Positions 51,304-63,044 of a stretch of 64,000 nt of DNA are shown in pieces. The notes under the pieces are model-generated. The model had not been told where the DNA came from, made no database searches, and saw only the letters and a list, made by a program, of their open reading frames with translations. Source of the stretch: Antricoccus suffuscus (GTDB lineage: Bacteria; Actinomycetota; Actinomycetes; Mycobacteriales; Antricoccaceae); NCBI RefSeq assembly GCF_003003235.1, contig NZ_PVUE01000015.1, positions 1 to 64,000 of the forward strand. The letters are read 5' to 3'. The first letter of the stretch is position 1; each line of letters begins with the position of its first letter. The translations under genes and the position numbers were made by a program.

Positions 51304-52647
51304 ATGGCTTCGCTGTTTGAGATCACTTCACCGGACGAGCCGCAGCAGCGAGCGGACTCCGACGACCCGAATGCGCCGCTTGCGGTGCGGATGCGCCCAC
51401 ACGGGCTCGATGAGGTGGTCGGGCAGCAGCATCTGGTCGGTCCGGGTACGCCGCTGCGCCGGATCGTCGAGGGTGACACCGCGATGTCGGTGATCCTCTA
51501 CGGCCCACCGGGCACCGGCAAGACCACCCTTGCGCACGTGATCGGGCATGCCACGGATCGGCGCTTTGTGCAGTTGTCCGCGCTCAACGCCGGCGTCAAA
51601 GACGTGCGCGCGGTCATCGAGGAGGCCAACAAGCGCAAGCTGCGCGGCGGCGAGCAGACGATCCTGTTCATCGATGAGGTGCACCGCTTCTCCAAGACCC
51701 AGCAGGACTCGCTGCTGTCGGCGGTAGAGCAACGCACCGTGGCGCTGATCGCGGCGACCACCGAAAATCCATTCTTCGCGCTCGTCTCGCCGCTATTGTC
51801 GCGCTCGCTGCTGCTGACCCTCCAGCCACTCACGGACGAGGACGTGCAGGCGGTCATTTCCCGTGCGCTGGTCGACGAGCGGGGGCTCGGCGATCACTAC
51901 AAGCTGACCCCCGACGCGCTCGATCACATCGTTCGTACGGCGGCCGGCGACGCACGGCGTGCACTGACGTCGCTCGAGGCCGCCGCCGACATCGCCCACG
52001 GCGACGGGCTTACGCAGATCGACTCGGACCTGGTCGCGAAGGCCGTCGACATCGCGGCCGTCCGCTATGACCGCGACGGCGACCAGCACTACGACGTGGC
52101 GAGTGCCCTGATCAAGTCGATCCGCGGGTCCGACGTCGATGCCTCGCTGCATTACCTCGCGCGGATGATCACCGCCGGTGAAGACCCGCGTTTCATCGCC
52201 CGCCGTCTGGTCATCTCGGCCAGTGAGGACATCGGGATGGCCGATCCGAGCGCGTTGCAGACTGCGGTCGCGGCGATGCAGGCCGTGCAGTTCATCGGCA
52301 TGCCCGAGGGCCGGATCCCGCTGGCGCAGGCGGTCGTACACCTCGCGACGTCACCGAAGTCCAACGCGGCGTACGCCGCCATCAACGAGGCCATCGAGGA
52401 CGTACGCCGCGGTGCGCTTGGCGCGGTGCCGCCGCACCTGCGCGACGGTCACTACGCCGGCGCCAAAAAGCTCGGCCACGCTACCGACTACGTCTATCCG
52501 CACGCGCTCGACGAAGGCGTCGCGGCGCAGCAGTACGCGCCGGACGAGATCGACCGGCACGACTACTATCGGCCTACCGCGCGCGGCGCGGAACGCGCGA
52601 TCGGTGAGCGTCTGGGCAAGATTCGCCGGATACTGCGGGGCCGGTGA
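51304..52647 (+). CDS. rarA: Replication-associated recombination protein A
   Basis: A 447-residue AAA+ ATPase (MgsA/WRNIP1 family) that acts at stalled replication forks. Walker [11 protein letters not shown] (about 62-71), Walker [16 protein letters not shown], sensor 1 ATTENPFF, the arginine-finger region LLSRSLLL, and the C-terminal MgsA domain with [20 protein letters not shown] and [15 protein letters not shown]. The start is either ATG 51304 or GTG 51298; the leaderless promoter favours 51304. It precedes the alaS region as in M. tuberculosis. Confidence 0.94.
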   Translation: MASLFEITSPDEPQQRADSDDPNAPLAVRMRPHGLDEVVGQQHLVGPGTPLRRIVEGDTAMSVILYGPPGTGKTTLAHVIGHATDRRFVQLSALNAGVKDVRAVIEEANKRKLRGGEQTILFIDEVHRFSKTQQDSLLSAVEQRTVALIAATTENPFFALVSPLLSRSLLLTLQPLTDEDVQAVISRALVDERGLGDHYKLTPDALDHIVRTAAGDARRALTSLEAAADIAHGDGLTQIDSDLVAKAVDIAAVRYDRDGDQHYDVASALIKSIRGSDVDASLHYLARMITAGEDPRFIARRLVISASEDIGMADPSALQTAVAAMQAVQFIGMPEGRIPLAQAVVHLATSPKSNAAYAAINEAIEDVRRGALGAVPPHLRDGHYAGAKKLGHATDYVYPHALDEGVAAQQYAPDEIDRHDYYRPTARGAERAIGERLGKIRRILRGR

Positions 52648-52726
52648 GGTCACGGGCGTTCGCGCCGGCGGACCTAAACGGTAGTCTCATGCGCGACCCC
52701 GTTCGTCAACGATGAAGGAGCACCCC

Positions 52727-53086
52727 GTGTCCGGTGGACAGATCGCCGCGTTAATTGCAGCTGGCGCATTTCTGTTGCTTGTCCTCCTGCTTGCCGTCCC
52801 GATCCTCAAGCTCGGCCGCACCCTGGACGAGGCGACGCTTGCCATTCGTACGACGCATGAGGGTGCGACCCCGCTGCTCAGCAACGCGGTCGACACGGTC
52901 AAGCACGTCAACACCAATCTGGAGAAGGTTGACGGCATCACCGCGAGCGCGGCAAGTATCGGCAGCAATGCCGCGGCCCTGACGTCGGTCGTGGCGAGCA
53001 CGATCGGGGGCCCGCTGGTCAAGGTCGCGTCGTTCACGTACGGCGTGCGCAAGGCCGCGACCAACCGCTCCAAGGCCAAGAAGTAG
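52727..53086 (+). CDS. DUF948 membrane protein
   Basis: A 119-residue protein with one N-terminal membrane helix (about 5-26, IAALIAAGAFLLLVLLLAVP) and a predicted helical, coiled-coil-prone remainder (LGRTLDEATLAIRTTHEGAT, VNTNLEKVDGITASA), typical of DUF948. A conserved small gene upstream of alaS. Function unknown. GTG 52727 is favoured because AAGGAG lies 6 nt upstream; the in-frame ATG at 52712 would contain that site. Confidence 0.8.
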   Translation: MSGGQIAALIAAGAFLLLVLLLAVPILKLGRTLDEATLAIRTTHEGATPLLSNAVDTVKHVNTNLEKVDGITASAASIGSNAAALTSVVASTIGGPLVKVASFTYGVRKAATNRSKAKK

Positions 53087-53095
53087 GAGGCTGAC

Positions 53096-53353
53096 ATGCG
53101 CCGAATCTTCTGGCTCGCCATGGGCATCACCATCGGGGTACTCGTGGTGCGCAAGGCCTCGAAGGCCGCCGAACAGCTCACTCCCAATCATCTTGCTAAC
53201 CGCACCGGCAACGTCATCGCCGACTTCGGTACGTCGATGAAGAAGTTCGCCGACGACGTACGTGTATCCATGAAGCAGCGCGAGGTCGAAATCCGTGAAG
53301 GCGTCGGATTCGACGGCACGCTCGGTGCTAAGGCCGAGGACAATAAGGACTAA
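53096..53353 (+). CDS. Small membrane protein upstream of alaS (DUF6167-like)
   Basis: An 85-residue protein. A hydrophobic N-terminus ([20 protein letters not shown]) probably forms one membrane helix or signal anchor; the rest is amphipathic and charged ([20 protein letters not shown]). Matches the small gene between DUF948 and alaS in many Actinobacteria. Its stop TAA overlaps the alaS ATG by one base, so it is translationally coupled to alaS. Function unknown. Confidence 0.75.
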   Translation: MRRIFWLAMGITIGVLVVRKASKAAEQLTPNHLANRTGNVIADFGTSMKKFADDVRVSMKQREVEIREGVGFDGTLGAKAEDNKD

Positions 53354-56040
53354 TGAAAACTTCCGATATCCGGGCGCGGTTCCTTGGCTTTTTCGAGGAA
53401 AACGGCCATACCGTCGTACCCAGTGCAAGTCTCATCTCCAATGATCCGACGTTGCTGCTGGTCAACGCCGGCATGGTGCCGTTCAAGCCATATTTCACCG
53501 GCGAGCTCGCGCCGAAATGGGACCGCGCCACCAGCGTGCAGAAGTGCGTGCGCACCGTCGACATCGAAGAGGTCGGTCAGACTAGCCGACATGGCTCGTT
53601 TTTCCAGATGTGCGGCAACTTCTCCTTCGGTGACTACTTCAAGAAGAAGGCCGCTCGATACGCCTGGGAGCTGATGACCAAGTCGCAGTCCGACAGCGGA
53701 TTTGGCTTCGACGAGTCGCTGCTGTGGGTCACGGTGCACACCGACGACGACGAGGCCCACGACATTTGGGCCAACAAGATCGGCATCGACTCCTCCCGCA
53801 TTCAGCGGCTCGGCAAGGACAACTTCTGGGACATGGGCGTGCCGGGACCATGTGGCCCCAGCTCGGAGATCTTCGTCGACCGCGGCGCCGAGTTCGGCCC
53901 GGACGGCGGCCCCGAGACCGGCGGGGACCGCTTCGTCGAGCTGTGGAATCTCGTGTTTATGCAGTTTGAGCGCGGCGCGTCCGAGGCGGGCGCGGGCAAG
54001 GGCTACGACTTCCCGATTCTCGGCGACCTGCCGGCCAAGAACATCGACACCGGCCTCGGCCTCGAGCGGGTGGCGACCCAGCTGCAGGGCGTCGACAACC
54101 TTTTCGAGATCGACGAGGTCTACCCCGTGCTCGACCGGGCGGCCGCGCTGTCCGGCAAGAAGTACGGCGCCGACCACGAGGACGACGTACGCCTGCGGGT
54201 GGTCGCCGATCATGTGCGCACCGGCCTGATGTTGATGGCCGACGGCGTGACCCCGGCCAACGACGGGCGCGGCTACGTGCTGCGTCGGATGTTGCGTCGC
54301 GCGGTCCGTTCGATGCGCCTGCTCGGCTACGACGACCCGGCCTTCCCGGAGCTGTTTTCGATCGCCCGTGACTCGATGAAGTCGTCGTACGCCGAGGTCG
54401 ACACCGACTATGAGCGGATCAGCGACTACGCATACGCCGAGGAAGAGCAGTTCGCGAGCACGCTGCGCGCCGGCACGACGATCTTCGACACCGCGGTCGC
54501 CGACACCAAGCGCGCCGGTGGCTCTCAGGTCTCGGGTGACAAGGCATTCCAGCTGCACGACACGTATGGCTTCCCGATCGACCTGACCCTCGAAATGGCT
54601 GCCGAGCAAGGCATCTCGGTCGATGAGGACGGCTTCCGCCGGCTCATGGGCGAGCAGCGGGACCGCGCGAAGGCCGACGCCGCAGGGCGCAAGCTCGGCG
54701 GCGCGGACTCGTCGGCGTACCGCAAGATCCTCGACACGTCCGGTACGACGACCTTCACCGGGTACGCCGAGATCGAACGCGAGTCACGAGTGGCCGGCCT
54801 CATCCGCGCCGGCCAGGGGATTCGCGGCGCCGGCGAGGGCGAGGAAATCGAGATTGTCCTCGACTCCACGCCGTTCTATGCCGAAGGCGGCGGTCAGCAG
54901 CCCGACAACGGCATCATCACCATCGGCGACGGTCAGGTCGAGATCTTCGACGTACAAAGTCCGCTGCCGGGTCTGATTGTGCACCGCGGCCGCGTGTTGT
55001 CCGGCGAGGTGACTGACGGGTCGAGTGTGCTGGCGTCGGTCGACATCAACCGCAGGCGCGCGATCTCGCGGGCCCACACCGCGACACATCTGATCCACCA
55101 GTCGGTCCGCGCCCATTTGGGCGAGTCGGCGACTCAGGCGGGTTCACTCAACGCACCCGGGCGGTTGCGATTCGACTTCCTGACTCCTGGCGCCGTACCG
55201 GCCAGCGTGCTTGCCGATGTCGAAGAGGAAGTCAACGCCATCCTCATGGACGACCTCGAGGTACGCGCGTTTCTCACCACCCAGCAGCACGCCCGCGAGA
55301 TCGGTGCGATGGCCCTGTTTGGCGAGAAGTACGGCGACACTGTGCGCGTCGTTGAGGTCGGTGACTACGCGCGTGAATTGTGCGGAGGCACGCACGCTGC
55401 GCGGTCCGGTCAGCTCGGCATGGTCAAGCTGCTGTCCGAGGCGTCGATCGGATCCGGCGTACGACGGGTCGAGGCGCTGGTCGGACTCGACGCGTTTCAG
55501 TTCCTGGCCCGGGAGCACGTGCTCGTCGCGCAGCTCGCGGAGAGTTTCAAGGTCCCCGCCGACGAGGTCCCGGACCGCGTGGCGTCGGTGGTGGAAAAGC
55601 TCAAGGCCGCCGAGAAGGAGATCGCCAAGCTCAAGTCCGGCGCGATCCTGGACAAGGCCGCGGACTATGCGGCCGGCGCGACCGACGTCTTCGGTGTGTC
55701 GTTTGTCGGCGTCGAAGGCCCGCCCGGGCTGGCCGGCAACGACCTGCGTTCGCTTGCACTTGACATCCGCGGCCGGATCCCCGCCGATCGTCCAGCGGTG
55801 GTGGCGGCGACCACGACCAGCGACAAGGGTGCCTCGTTCATCGTCGCGACCAACGACAAGGCACGTGAATGGCGGCTCGGGGCCGGCGAGATCATCAAGG
55901 TCCTCGCCGAGCCGATGGGCGGACGTGGCGGCGGCAAGGACGACATCGCGCAGGGCGGCGGCACCAATGCTGCCGGCGCGGCGGAGGGGCTTCGGCGTAC
56001 CGAGCACTGGGTCGGACAGCGGGTCACCGGGTCGCTATGA
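53353..56040 (+). CDS. alaS: Alanyl-tRNA synthetase
   Basis: An 895-residue class II synthetase. Catalytic core (about 1-250) with [20 protein letters not shown] and [19 protein letters not shown]; tRNA-recognition region (about 250-460); editing domain (about 560-720) with [12 protein letters not shown] and [13 protein letters not shown] as zinc ligands; C-Ala oligomerisation domain (about 740-895) with the Gly-rich end [15 protein letters not shown]. It charges and proofreads tRNA-Ala. Coupled to the small gene before it (TAATG) and to ruvX after it (ATGA). Confidence 0.96.
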   Translation: MKTSDIRARFLGFFEENGHTVVPSASLISNDPTLLLVNAGMVPFKPYFTGELAPKWDRATSVQKCVRTVDIEEVGQTSRHGSFFQMCGNFSFGDYFKKKAARYAWELMTKSQSDSGFGFDESLLWVTVHTDDDEAHDIWANKIGIDSSRIQRLGKDNFWDMGVPGPCGPSSEIFVDRGAEFGPDGGPETGGDRFVELWNLVFMQFERGASEAGAGKGYDFPILGDLPAKNIDTGLGLERVATQLQGVDNLFEIDEVYPVLDRAAALSGKKYGADHEDDVRLRVVADHVRTGLMLMADGVTPANDGRGYVLRRMLRRAVRSMRLLGYDDPAFPELFSIARDSMKSSYAEVDTDYERISDYAYAEEEQFASTLRAGTTIFDTAVADTKRAGGSQVSGDKAFQLHDTYGFPIDLTLEMAAEQGISVDEDGFRRLMGEQRDRAKADAAGRKLGGADSSAYRKILDTSGTTTFTGYAEIERESRVAGLIRAGQGIRGAGEGEEIEIVLDSTPFYAEGGGQQPDNGIITIGDGQVEIFDVQSPLPGLIVHRGRVLSGEVTDGSSVLASVDINRRRAISRAHTATHLIHQSVRAHLGESATQAGSLNAPGRLRFDFLTPGAVPASVLADVEEEVNAILMDDLEVRAFLTTQQHAREIGAMALFGEKYGDTVRVVEVGDYARELCGGTHAARSGQLGMVKLLSEASIGSGVRRVEALVGLDAFQFLAREHVLVAQLAESFKVPADEVPDRVASVVEKLKAAEKEIAKLKSGAILDKAADYAAGATDVFGVSFVGVEGPPGLAGNDLRSLALDIRGRIPADRPAVVAATTTSDKGASFIVATNDKAREWRLGAGEIIKVLAEPMGGRGGGKDDIAQGGGTNAAGAAEGLRRTEHWVGQRVTGSL

Positions 56041-56504
56041 GCGCACCGGGTTGGACCCGTGGGCGGCGTCTGGCAGTTGACCCTGGCTCGGTTCGTGTGG
56101 GGATCGCGGTGAGTGATCCTGACGGCATTTTGGCGACCCCGCTGCAGACGCTGAAGCGTGACAGGCACGGCCGCACCGACATCGCCGCGATCACTGCGAT
56201 CGTCACAGAATACGAGGTCGTCGGCGTAATCGTCGGTCGCCCGACGGGGCTGTCCGGTCGCGCCGGGGCCGCGGTTGCTGCGGCGGATGAGTACGCCGAC
56301 CTTCTCGCCACCGCGCTCGCGCCCATTCCAATACTGCGGCAAGATGAACGACTCACTACGGTGAGTGCGACCCGTGCCCTTCACCAGGCCGGGATGAACA
56401 GCAAGAAGCAACGCGCGGTCGTCGACCAGGCGGCCGCGGTCGTGATCTTGCAACAGTGGCTGGACGCCGCGCATGCGGCGGATCGGCGAAGTTCTGGGAT
56501 CTGA
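56037..56504 (+). CDS. yqgF: Putative pre-16S rRNA nuclease / Holliday junction resolvase-like YqgF
   Basis: A 155-residue RNase H-like fold protein (RuvX/YqgF). [20 protein letters not shown] holds the first catalytic Asp, [13 protein letters not shown] the middle block, and [20 protein letters not shown] with [15 protein letters not shown] the last. In E. coli YqgF trims the 5' end of 16S rRNA; a recombination role has also been claimed. ATG overlaps the alaS stop by 4 nt. The alaS-yqgF-mltG-aroE order is standard. Confidence 0.93.
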   Translation: MSAPGWTRGRRLAVDPGSVRVGIAVSDPDGILATPLQTLKRDRHGRTDIAAITAIVTEYEVVGVIVGRPTGLSGRAGAAVAAADEYADLLATALAPIPILRQDERLTTVSATRALHQAGMNSKKQRAVVDQAAAVVILQQWLDAAHAADRRSSGI

Positions 56505-56623
56505 CCGCAATCAGGCCGTAAGATTCGGATGTTCTGGGGAGGGGGTCCCCGCAACACCGATGGCTTCAACCGCACCACCTCGTCGCCGAGTCGGTGTCGA
56601 GACGACCGGGAGTAGGGCAACAA

Positions 56624-57793
56624 GTGGCTAGACGTGCTGAGGAGCTTGATGAGGTGTACGACGATCAGCACGAGTCTGGAGTGCACGAGCTGGGTGGGCT
56701 GATTGCCGACGACCTACGCAGACAGAGCCGTCGTGGCGGCAACCGCCGGCGTAACCCGATAATCGTCGCGCTTCTCGTGGTCATCGTGGTTGGCATCGCC
56801 GCGACCGCGGTCTACTTCGGTAAGCAGTTCATCAGTGGTTTTGGCTCCGTGCCGGACTATGCCGGCAATGGCGACAAGACCGTCAACGTCCGAGTCAACT
56901 CCGGCGACTCACTCAGCACCATCGCCACCACCCTAGAGAAGTCTGACGTCGTCAAGTCGGCGAAGTCCTTCACCGAGGCGGCCAAGAAAAACAGCAAGGC
57001 CAACTCCATCCAGCCGGGCCTCTACGCCCTGAAGACCAAGATGAGCGGCAAGAATGCGCTCAACCTCCTGCTCACTCCTTCGGCGCGGCTCACCCGCAAG
57101 GTGACGATCCCCGAGGGTTATAGCGTCGCGCAGACCCTCGCCGCTATCTCCGAGAAGGGCGACGTGCCGCTAGCCGAGCTGCAGAATGCGCTCAAGGACG
57201 TCCAAAATCTGGGCCTGCCGAAGTGGGTACCCAACGTCAACGTCGTACTCGAGGGTTTCCTCGCGCCCGGCACGTACGAACTCGACCCGGGTGATACGCC
57301 GCTGGAGATCCTCCAGAACATGGTCGCCAACTTCCAGCAGCAGGCCGGGCAGGTTGGCTTCGAGGCCGGCGCCAAGGCAGTCGCGCAGACGCCGTACGGC
57401 GCTCTGATCATCGCCTCGCTCATCGAGCGAGAGGCGAAGTGGGATGACGAACGCGGCAAGATCGCGCGGGTTATCTACAACCGCCTCGCCGTTCCCATGC
57501 CGCTGCAGATCGACGCGTCGACGGCGTACGGCGCCGGCAAATCGGGCAAGGATCTGACCACCGCGGACCTGCAGAACGCCGCTAACCCGTACAACCTTCG
57601 GGTGTTGCCCGGGCTGCCGCCGACACCGATCTCCAATGTCAGCGAAGCGTCCATGAAGGCGGCTATCAACCCCGAACCCGGCCCGTGGCTCTACTACGTC
57701 GTCAACTCCGCGGACGGCCATCACTTCTTCACCAACGACCCGGCTGCGTTCAACGCCGCCGTCACGCAGTGCAAGGCCAACGGCTGGTGCTGA
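56624..57793 (+). CDS. mltG: Endolytic murein transglycosylase MltG
   Basis: A 389-residue membrane-anchored peptidoglycan enzyme. A charged cytoplasmic N-terminus (about 1-43) is followed by one membrane helix (about 44-66, IIVALLVVIVVGIAATAVYF). The extracytoplasmic YceG domain (about 85-385) has the LysM-like VNSGDSLSTIATTLEKSDVV, VTIPEGYSVAQTLAAIS, and the catalytic Glu in IIASLIEREAKWDDERGKIA. It cuts nascent glycan strands and so ends their growth. GTG 56624 is used with AGGG 6-9 nt upstream. Confidence 0.92.
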   Translation: MARRAEELDEVYDDQHESGVHELGGLIADDLRRQSRRGGNRRRNPIIVALLVVIVVGIAATAVYFGKQFISGFGSVPDYAGNGDKTVNVRVNSGDSLSTIATTLEKSDVVKSAKSFTEAAKKNSKANSIQPGLYALKTKMSGKNALNLLLTPSARLTRKVTIPEGYSVAQTLAAISEKGDVPLAELQNALKDVQNLGLPKWVPNVNVVLEGFLAPGTYELDPGDTPLEILQNMVANFQQQAGQVGFEAGAKAVAQTPYGALIIASLIEREAKWDDERGKIARVIYNRLAVPMPLQIDASTAYGAGKSGKDLTTADLQNAANPYNLRVLPGLPPTPISNVSEASMKAAINPEPGPWLYYVVNSADGHHFFTNDPAAFNAAVTQCKANGWC

Positions 57794-57814
57794 CCGATTC
57801 ATGCGCGCCGGGTC

Positions 57815-58681
57815 GTGCCTGACCGCCCGGTGACCACGGCGCGCGCCTGCGCCGTGGTCGGTTCTCCGATCGCGCATTCTCTTTCGCCGGTGCTGCACCG
57901 CGCGGCGTACGCCGACCTCGGCCTCGACGGGTGGACCTACGGGCGGATCGACGTACCGGCCGGAGACCTCGCCTCGGTGGCCGCCACGCTCGCCGCCGAC
58001 GGACTCGGCGGGCTGCCATGCGGCGGACTCTCGGTCACCATGCCCGGCAAGAAAGAGGCGCTGGCGCTGGCGGTCCGGCGTACCGATGCCGCCGTAGCGA
58101 TCGGCGCGGCCAACACGCTCGTGCCGATCTTCTCGGGTGACTCGGTCGCGGGCTGGACGGCGTACAACACCGACGTCGACGGCGTGCTTGGCGCGCTCGG
58201 CGAGGTCGCACTCGGGCGGGTCGACGATCTGCGGGTACTAATCGTGGGAGCGGGCGGCACCGCCGCGGCCGCCGTCGCGGCAACGGCCAGGCTGGGGGCG
58301 CACCAGGCCGAGGTCGTCGCGCGCAGCGCAGAACGTGCCCAGCCGGTCGTCGCGGCCGGCGCCGGACTGGATATCGCCGTCACGGTCCGCGACTGGACCG
58401 ACGCGGCGTCGCTGATCGGCGAGGCTGACGTCGTGATCTCCACGGTCCCGCAGGGCGCCGCGGACCATCTCGCGCACGCTCCCTGGCGCAGGGGAGCGGT
58501 GTTGCTCGACGCCGTGTATGCCGGAGGGGACACCGCGCTGATGAGTGCGGCGGCGGCCGCGGGAGTGCGAGTCGCCGGCGGACGCCTGATGTTGCTGCAT
58601 CAGGCCGTGGAACAGGTCCGGCTGATGACCGGACGCGATCCGGACCTCGACGTCATGCGAGCGGCGCTCCTTTCTGCCTAG
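57815..58681 (+). CDS. aroE: Shikimate dehydrogenase
   Basis: A 288-residue NADP-dependent enzyme that reduces 3-dehydroshikimate. GSPIAHSLSPVLHRAAYADL holds the substrate-binding Ser pair, SVTMPGKKEALALA the catalytic Lys, AYNTDVDGVLGAL the Asp, and VLIVGAGGTAAAAVAA the nucleotide fold. The end LLHQAVEQVRLMTGR carries the conserved Gln. Normal length. GTG 57815 or GTG 57830 could be the start. First gene of the shikimate cluster. Confidence 0.93.
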   Translation: MPDRPVTTARACAVVGSPIAHSLSPVLHRAAYADLGLDGWTYGRIDVPAGDLASVAATLAADGLGGLPCGGLSVTMPGKKEALALAVRRTDAAVAIGAANTLVPIFSGDSVAGWTAYNTDVDGVLGALGEVALGRVDDLRVLIVGAGGTAAAAVAATARLGAHQAEVVARSAERAQPVVAAGAGLDIAVTVRDWTDAASLIGEADVVISTVPQGAADHLAHAPWRRGAVLLDAVYAGGDTALMSAAAAAGVRVAGGRLMLLHQAVEQVRLMTGRDPDLDVMRAALLSA

Positions 58682-58816
58682 TTCGGCGTCGTTGAGATCG
58701 TGGCGTGCGCGTCTAGTCCTGGGTAGCTGTGCAGGGAGACCCGCGGGCAGATGTGTATAAGTACGCAAAACCCGCGTCGGCATGTGAGGCTGGTCGTCGA
58801 CCTATGAGGAGGCGAT

Positions 58817-59524
58817 GTGGCGACTGGCGTCATCGTGTGTGCCCTCCTGGACTGTGCCGTCCTGGTGTGTGCCGGCATAGGCCTCCTGGCCGGGCCGTTG
58901 CTCGCCGCGCTCATCGTTTGCGCGCCGAAGGGCCGGGCCGCCGTCCACTGGTCGGTGGTTTACGGCGCCGGAGCCTCGGTTCGTAGTCGGGTCGTCGCGA
59001 GCGTGGCCGCCTGCCTCGCGCTAACCCCGTTAGGACTGCTGCCAACCGTCGTGGTTCCCGTGGCCGTCGTCGTCGTACTTGCCGGCGTCGTACTGGCCGC
59101 GATCGACATCCGACTGCACCGGCTGCCCGACCTCGTCGTACTCCCTGCAGTGGCGCTCACCGTCGTCGTGGGCGTGGCGAGCGCCATCGGGTACGACGCC
59201 ATCGACCGGCTGCTTCCGATGCTGTTGACGGGCGCCGGACTGTTCGGTGGCTGCTACCTGATCGCGCTTGCGGCGCCGTCGGCGTTTGGCTTCGGCGACG
59301 TGAAGTTGGCCGCCCTCATCGGGCTCGCCATCGGACAGATCGCGCCGAGCCTGCTACTTGTGTGGGGTGTGCTGCTGGCGCCCGCGGCCGTCGTATCGAT
59401 CATCGCCGAGCGGCTCGTCGTACGGGATCGGCCGGCTCGTGGGCTGAAGACACAGGTCGCCTTCGGTCCGGTGATGCTCGGCGCGGTGTGGCTGCTCTAC
59501 CTGCTGGTCGCGTTGCGCGCCTAA
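58817..59524 (+). CDS. Prepilin peptidase, A24 family
   Basis: A 235-residue polytopic aspartic protease that cleaves type IV-like prepilins. About seven hydrophobic helices. The two catalytic Asp residues are in VVLAAIDIRLHRLPDLVVLP and APSAFGFGDVKLAALIGLAI, matching the RLPD...GxGDxKL pattern. The N-terminal methylase domain of the E. coli PilD type is absent, as usual in Actinobacteria. GTG start with AGGAGG upstream. No pilin or pilus ATPase gene is near, so its substrates must be encoded elsewhere (for example a tad/flp locus). Confidence 0.9.
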   Translation: MATGVIVCALLDCAVLVCAGIGLLAGPLLAALIVCAPKGRAAVHWSVVYGAGASVRSRVVASVAACLALTPLGLLPTVVVPVAVVVVLAGVVLAAIDIRLHRLPDLVVLPAVALTVVVGVASAIGYDAIDRLLPMLLTGAGLFGGCYLIALAAPSAFGFGDVKLAALIGLAIGQIAPSLLLVWGVLLAPAAVVSIIAERLVVRDRPARGLKTQVAFGPVMLGAVWLLYLLVALRA

Positions 59525-59563
59525 CGGTTGCGCACGTAACGCTCGGTTCGCGGCCTCGCAACC

Positions 59564-59626
59564 GCACAAATGTATCGTTCGGCAGCGTCCACGGCGAAGT
59601 CTTGCTGCCGAACGGCACAAATGTTC
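59564..59626 (+). repeat. 63-bp paired-palindrome element, copy B
   Basis: Identical 10-mers GCACAAATGT start the two 12-mers at 59564 and 59615, 51 bp apart. Between them CGTTCGGCAGC (59576-59586) and GCTGCCGAACG (59604-59614) are perfect 11-bp inverted repeats around a 17-nt loop. The best-preserved copy of the family. Confidence 0.8.
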
Positions 59627-59645
59627 GATCGAGCTGGCTTCGAAC

Positions 59646-59722
59646 GGACGGATCAGCGGACTTTCGCGACGGATCAGCGGACTTTCGCGACGGATCAGCG
59701 GACTTTCGCGACGGATGGGCGG
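59646..59722 (+). repeat. 21-bp tandem repeat, four units (array B)
   Basis: GGATCAGCGGACTTTCGCGA repeats with an exact 21-bp period (GGAT at 59650, 59671, 59692, 59713); the first three units are identical, the last degenerates into GGATGGGCGG. It lies between element B and aroC. Confidence 0.85.
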
Positions 59723-59761
59723 TGCGGGAGTGGCTGAATGCGAGGTGAGAGAATCGTCGGC

Positions 59762-60936
59762 ATGCTGCGTTGGCTCACCGCCGGTGAATCTCATGGACCG
59801 ATACTCACCGCTATTTTGGAAGGTCTGCCTGCGGGCGTACCTATCACCACCGAGGTGATCCAAGGCGAACTCGCGCGCCGGAGGCTCGGTTACGGCCGCG
59901 GCGCGCGGATGAAGTTCGAGCAGGACGCCGTAACCGTGGCCGGCGGCGTACGCCATGGCCGCACGCTCGGCTCACCGATTGCGATCCACGTCGGCAATAC
60001 CGAGTGGCCTAAGTGGGAGACCGTGATGTCGGCGGACCCGGTCGCTCAGGAGGTGCTCGACGAGCAGGCCCGCAACGCGCCGCTGACCAGGCCGCGACCT
60101 GGCCACGCGGACCTCGCCGGGATCCAGAAGTACGGGTTCGACGACGCGCGGCCCGTCCTCGAACGCGCCAGCGCCCGGGAGACCGCCGCCCGGGTAGCGC
60201 TCGGCGCCGTCGCCAAGAGCTTCATCCGCCTCACGACCGGGGCCGAGGTCATCAGCCACGTCATCGAGCTCGGCTCGGTTGTCGCCCCCGACGGTGTGGT
60301 GCCCGCGCCGGGTGACTTGCAACGAGTCGACGATGACCCGATGCGTTGCGCTGATCCGGAAACCTCGACGGCCATGGTCGCCGAGGTCGACGCCGCGCGC
60401 AAAGCCGGAGACACCCTCGGCGGAGTCGTCGAGGTCGTGGTCGAGGGCCTGCCGATCGGGCTGGGCAGCTACACGCACTGGGACCGCCGCCTCGATTCGC
60501 GGCTGGCCGCTGCGCTGATGGGCATCCAGGCGATCAAAGGAGTCGAGATCGGCGACGGTTTCGCGACGGCACGGCGCCGCGGCTCGGCCGCACACGACGA
60601 GATCGACGGCGGCGACGCTGGTATTTCGCGCCGCAGCAACCGGGCCGGAGGCATCGAAGGCGGCATGACCAACGGCGAACAGCTTCGAGTACGCGCCGCG
60701 ATGAAGCCGATTTCTACCGTGCCGCGGGCGCTTGCCACGATAGACATCTCCACCGGCGACGAAGCGGTCGCGATCAACCAACGCAGCGACGTGTGCGCCG
60801 TGCCGGCGGCCGGTGTGGTCGCCGAGGCGATGGTCGCGTTGGTCGTCGCGGACGCCATCATCGAGAAGTTCGGCGGCGACAACATCACCGAGACCACCCG
60901 CAACATCGTCGCCTACAACGACAACCTGGGTGTGAA

Positions 60937-60940
<4 letters not shown>
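59762..60940 (+). CDS. aroC: Chorismate synthase
   Basis: A 392-residue enzyme making chorismate from EPSP with reduced FMN. Family start [13 protein letters not shown], then [10 protein letters not shown], the Arg-rich [40 protein letters not shown] and [20 protein letters not shown] 59762 is chosen for the family N-terminus over an ATG 8 codons upstream; GAGAAT 7 nt before it may be a leaderless minus-10 box. Overlaps aroK by GTGA. Confidence 0.95.
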
Positions 60941-62965
<2,025 letters not shown>

Positions 62966-63031
62966 CTCCGCGTGGCCCACGCCCTCGCGGCGTACGACGA
63001 ACGCCCCCGCGGCGTACGACGGGCGCGGGCC

Positions 63032-63037
63032 TAGAAT
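63032..63037 (+). promoter_or_regulatory. Minus-10 box (TAGAAT) for a leaderless peptidase gene
   Basis: TAGAAT is 7 nt before ATG 63045, with no ribosome-binding site. Just upstream CGCGGCGTACGACG occurs twice (62986 and 63008, 22 bp apart). Confidence 0.5.
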
Positions 63038-63044
63038 TGCCGCC

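Noticed and set aside
17222-59626. Insertion sequence or transposon for the 63-bp elements
   Set aside because: No transposase frame lies between any pair of copies at a fitting distance, and each copy is only 63 bp. At most they are non-autonomous or binding-site repeats.
59646-59722. Repeat peptide GSADFRD read through array B as part of an ORF
   Set aside because: The 21-bp period keeps any frame open by itself. The frame has no start signal, and the other arrays encode unrelated peptides.
62986-63021. 22-bp duplication CGCGGCGTACGACG before the M24 gene as another member of the tandem-repeat family
   Set aside because: The period is similar but the sequence lacks GACGGAT; it looks like a simple local duplication.
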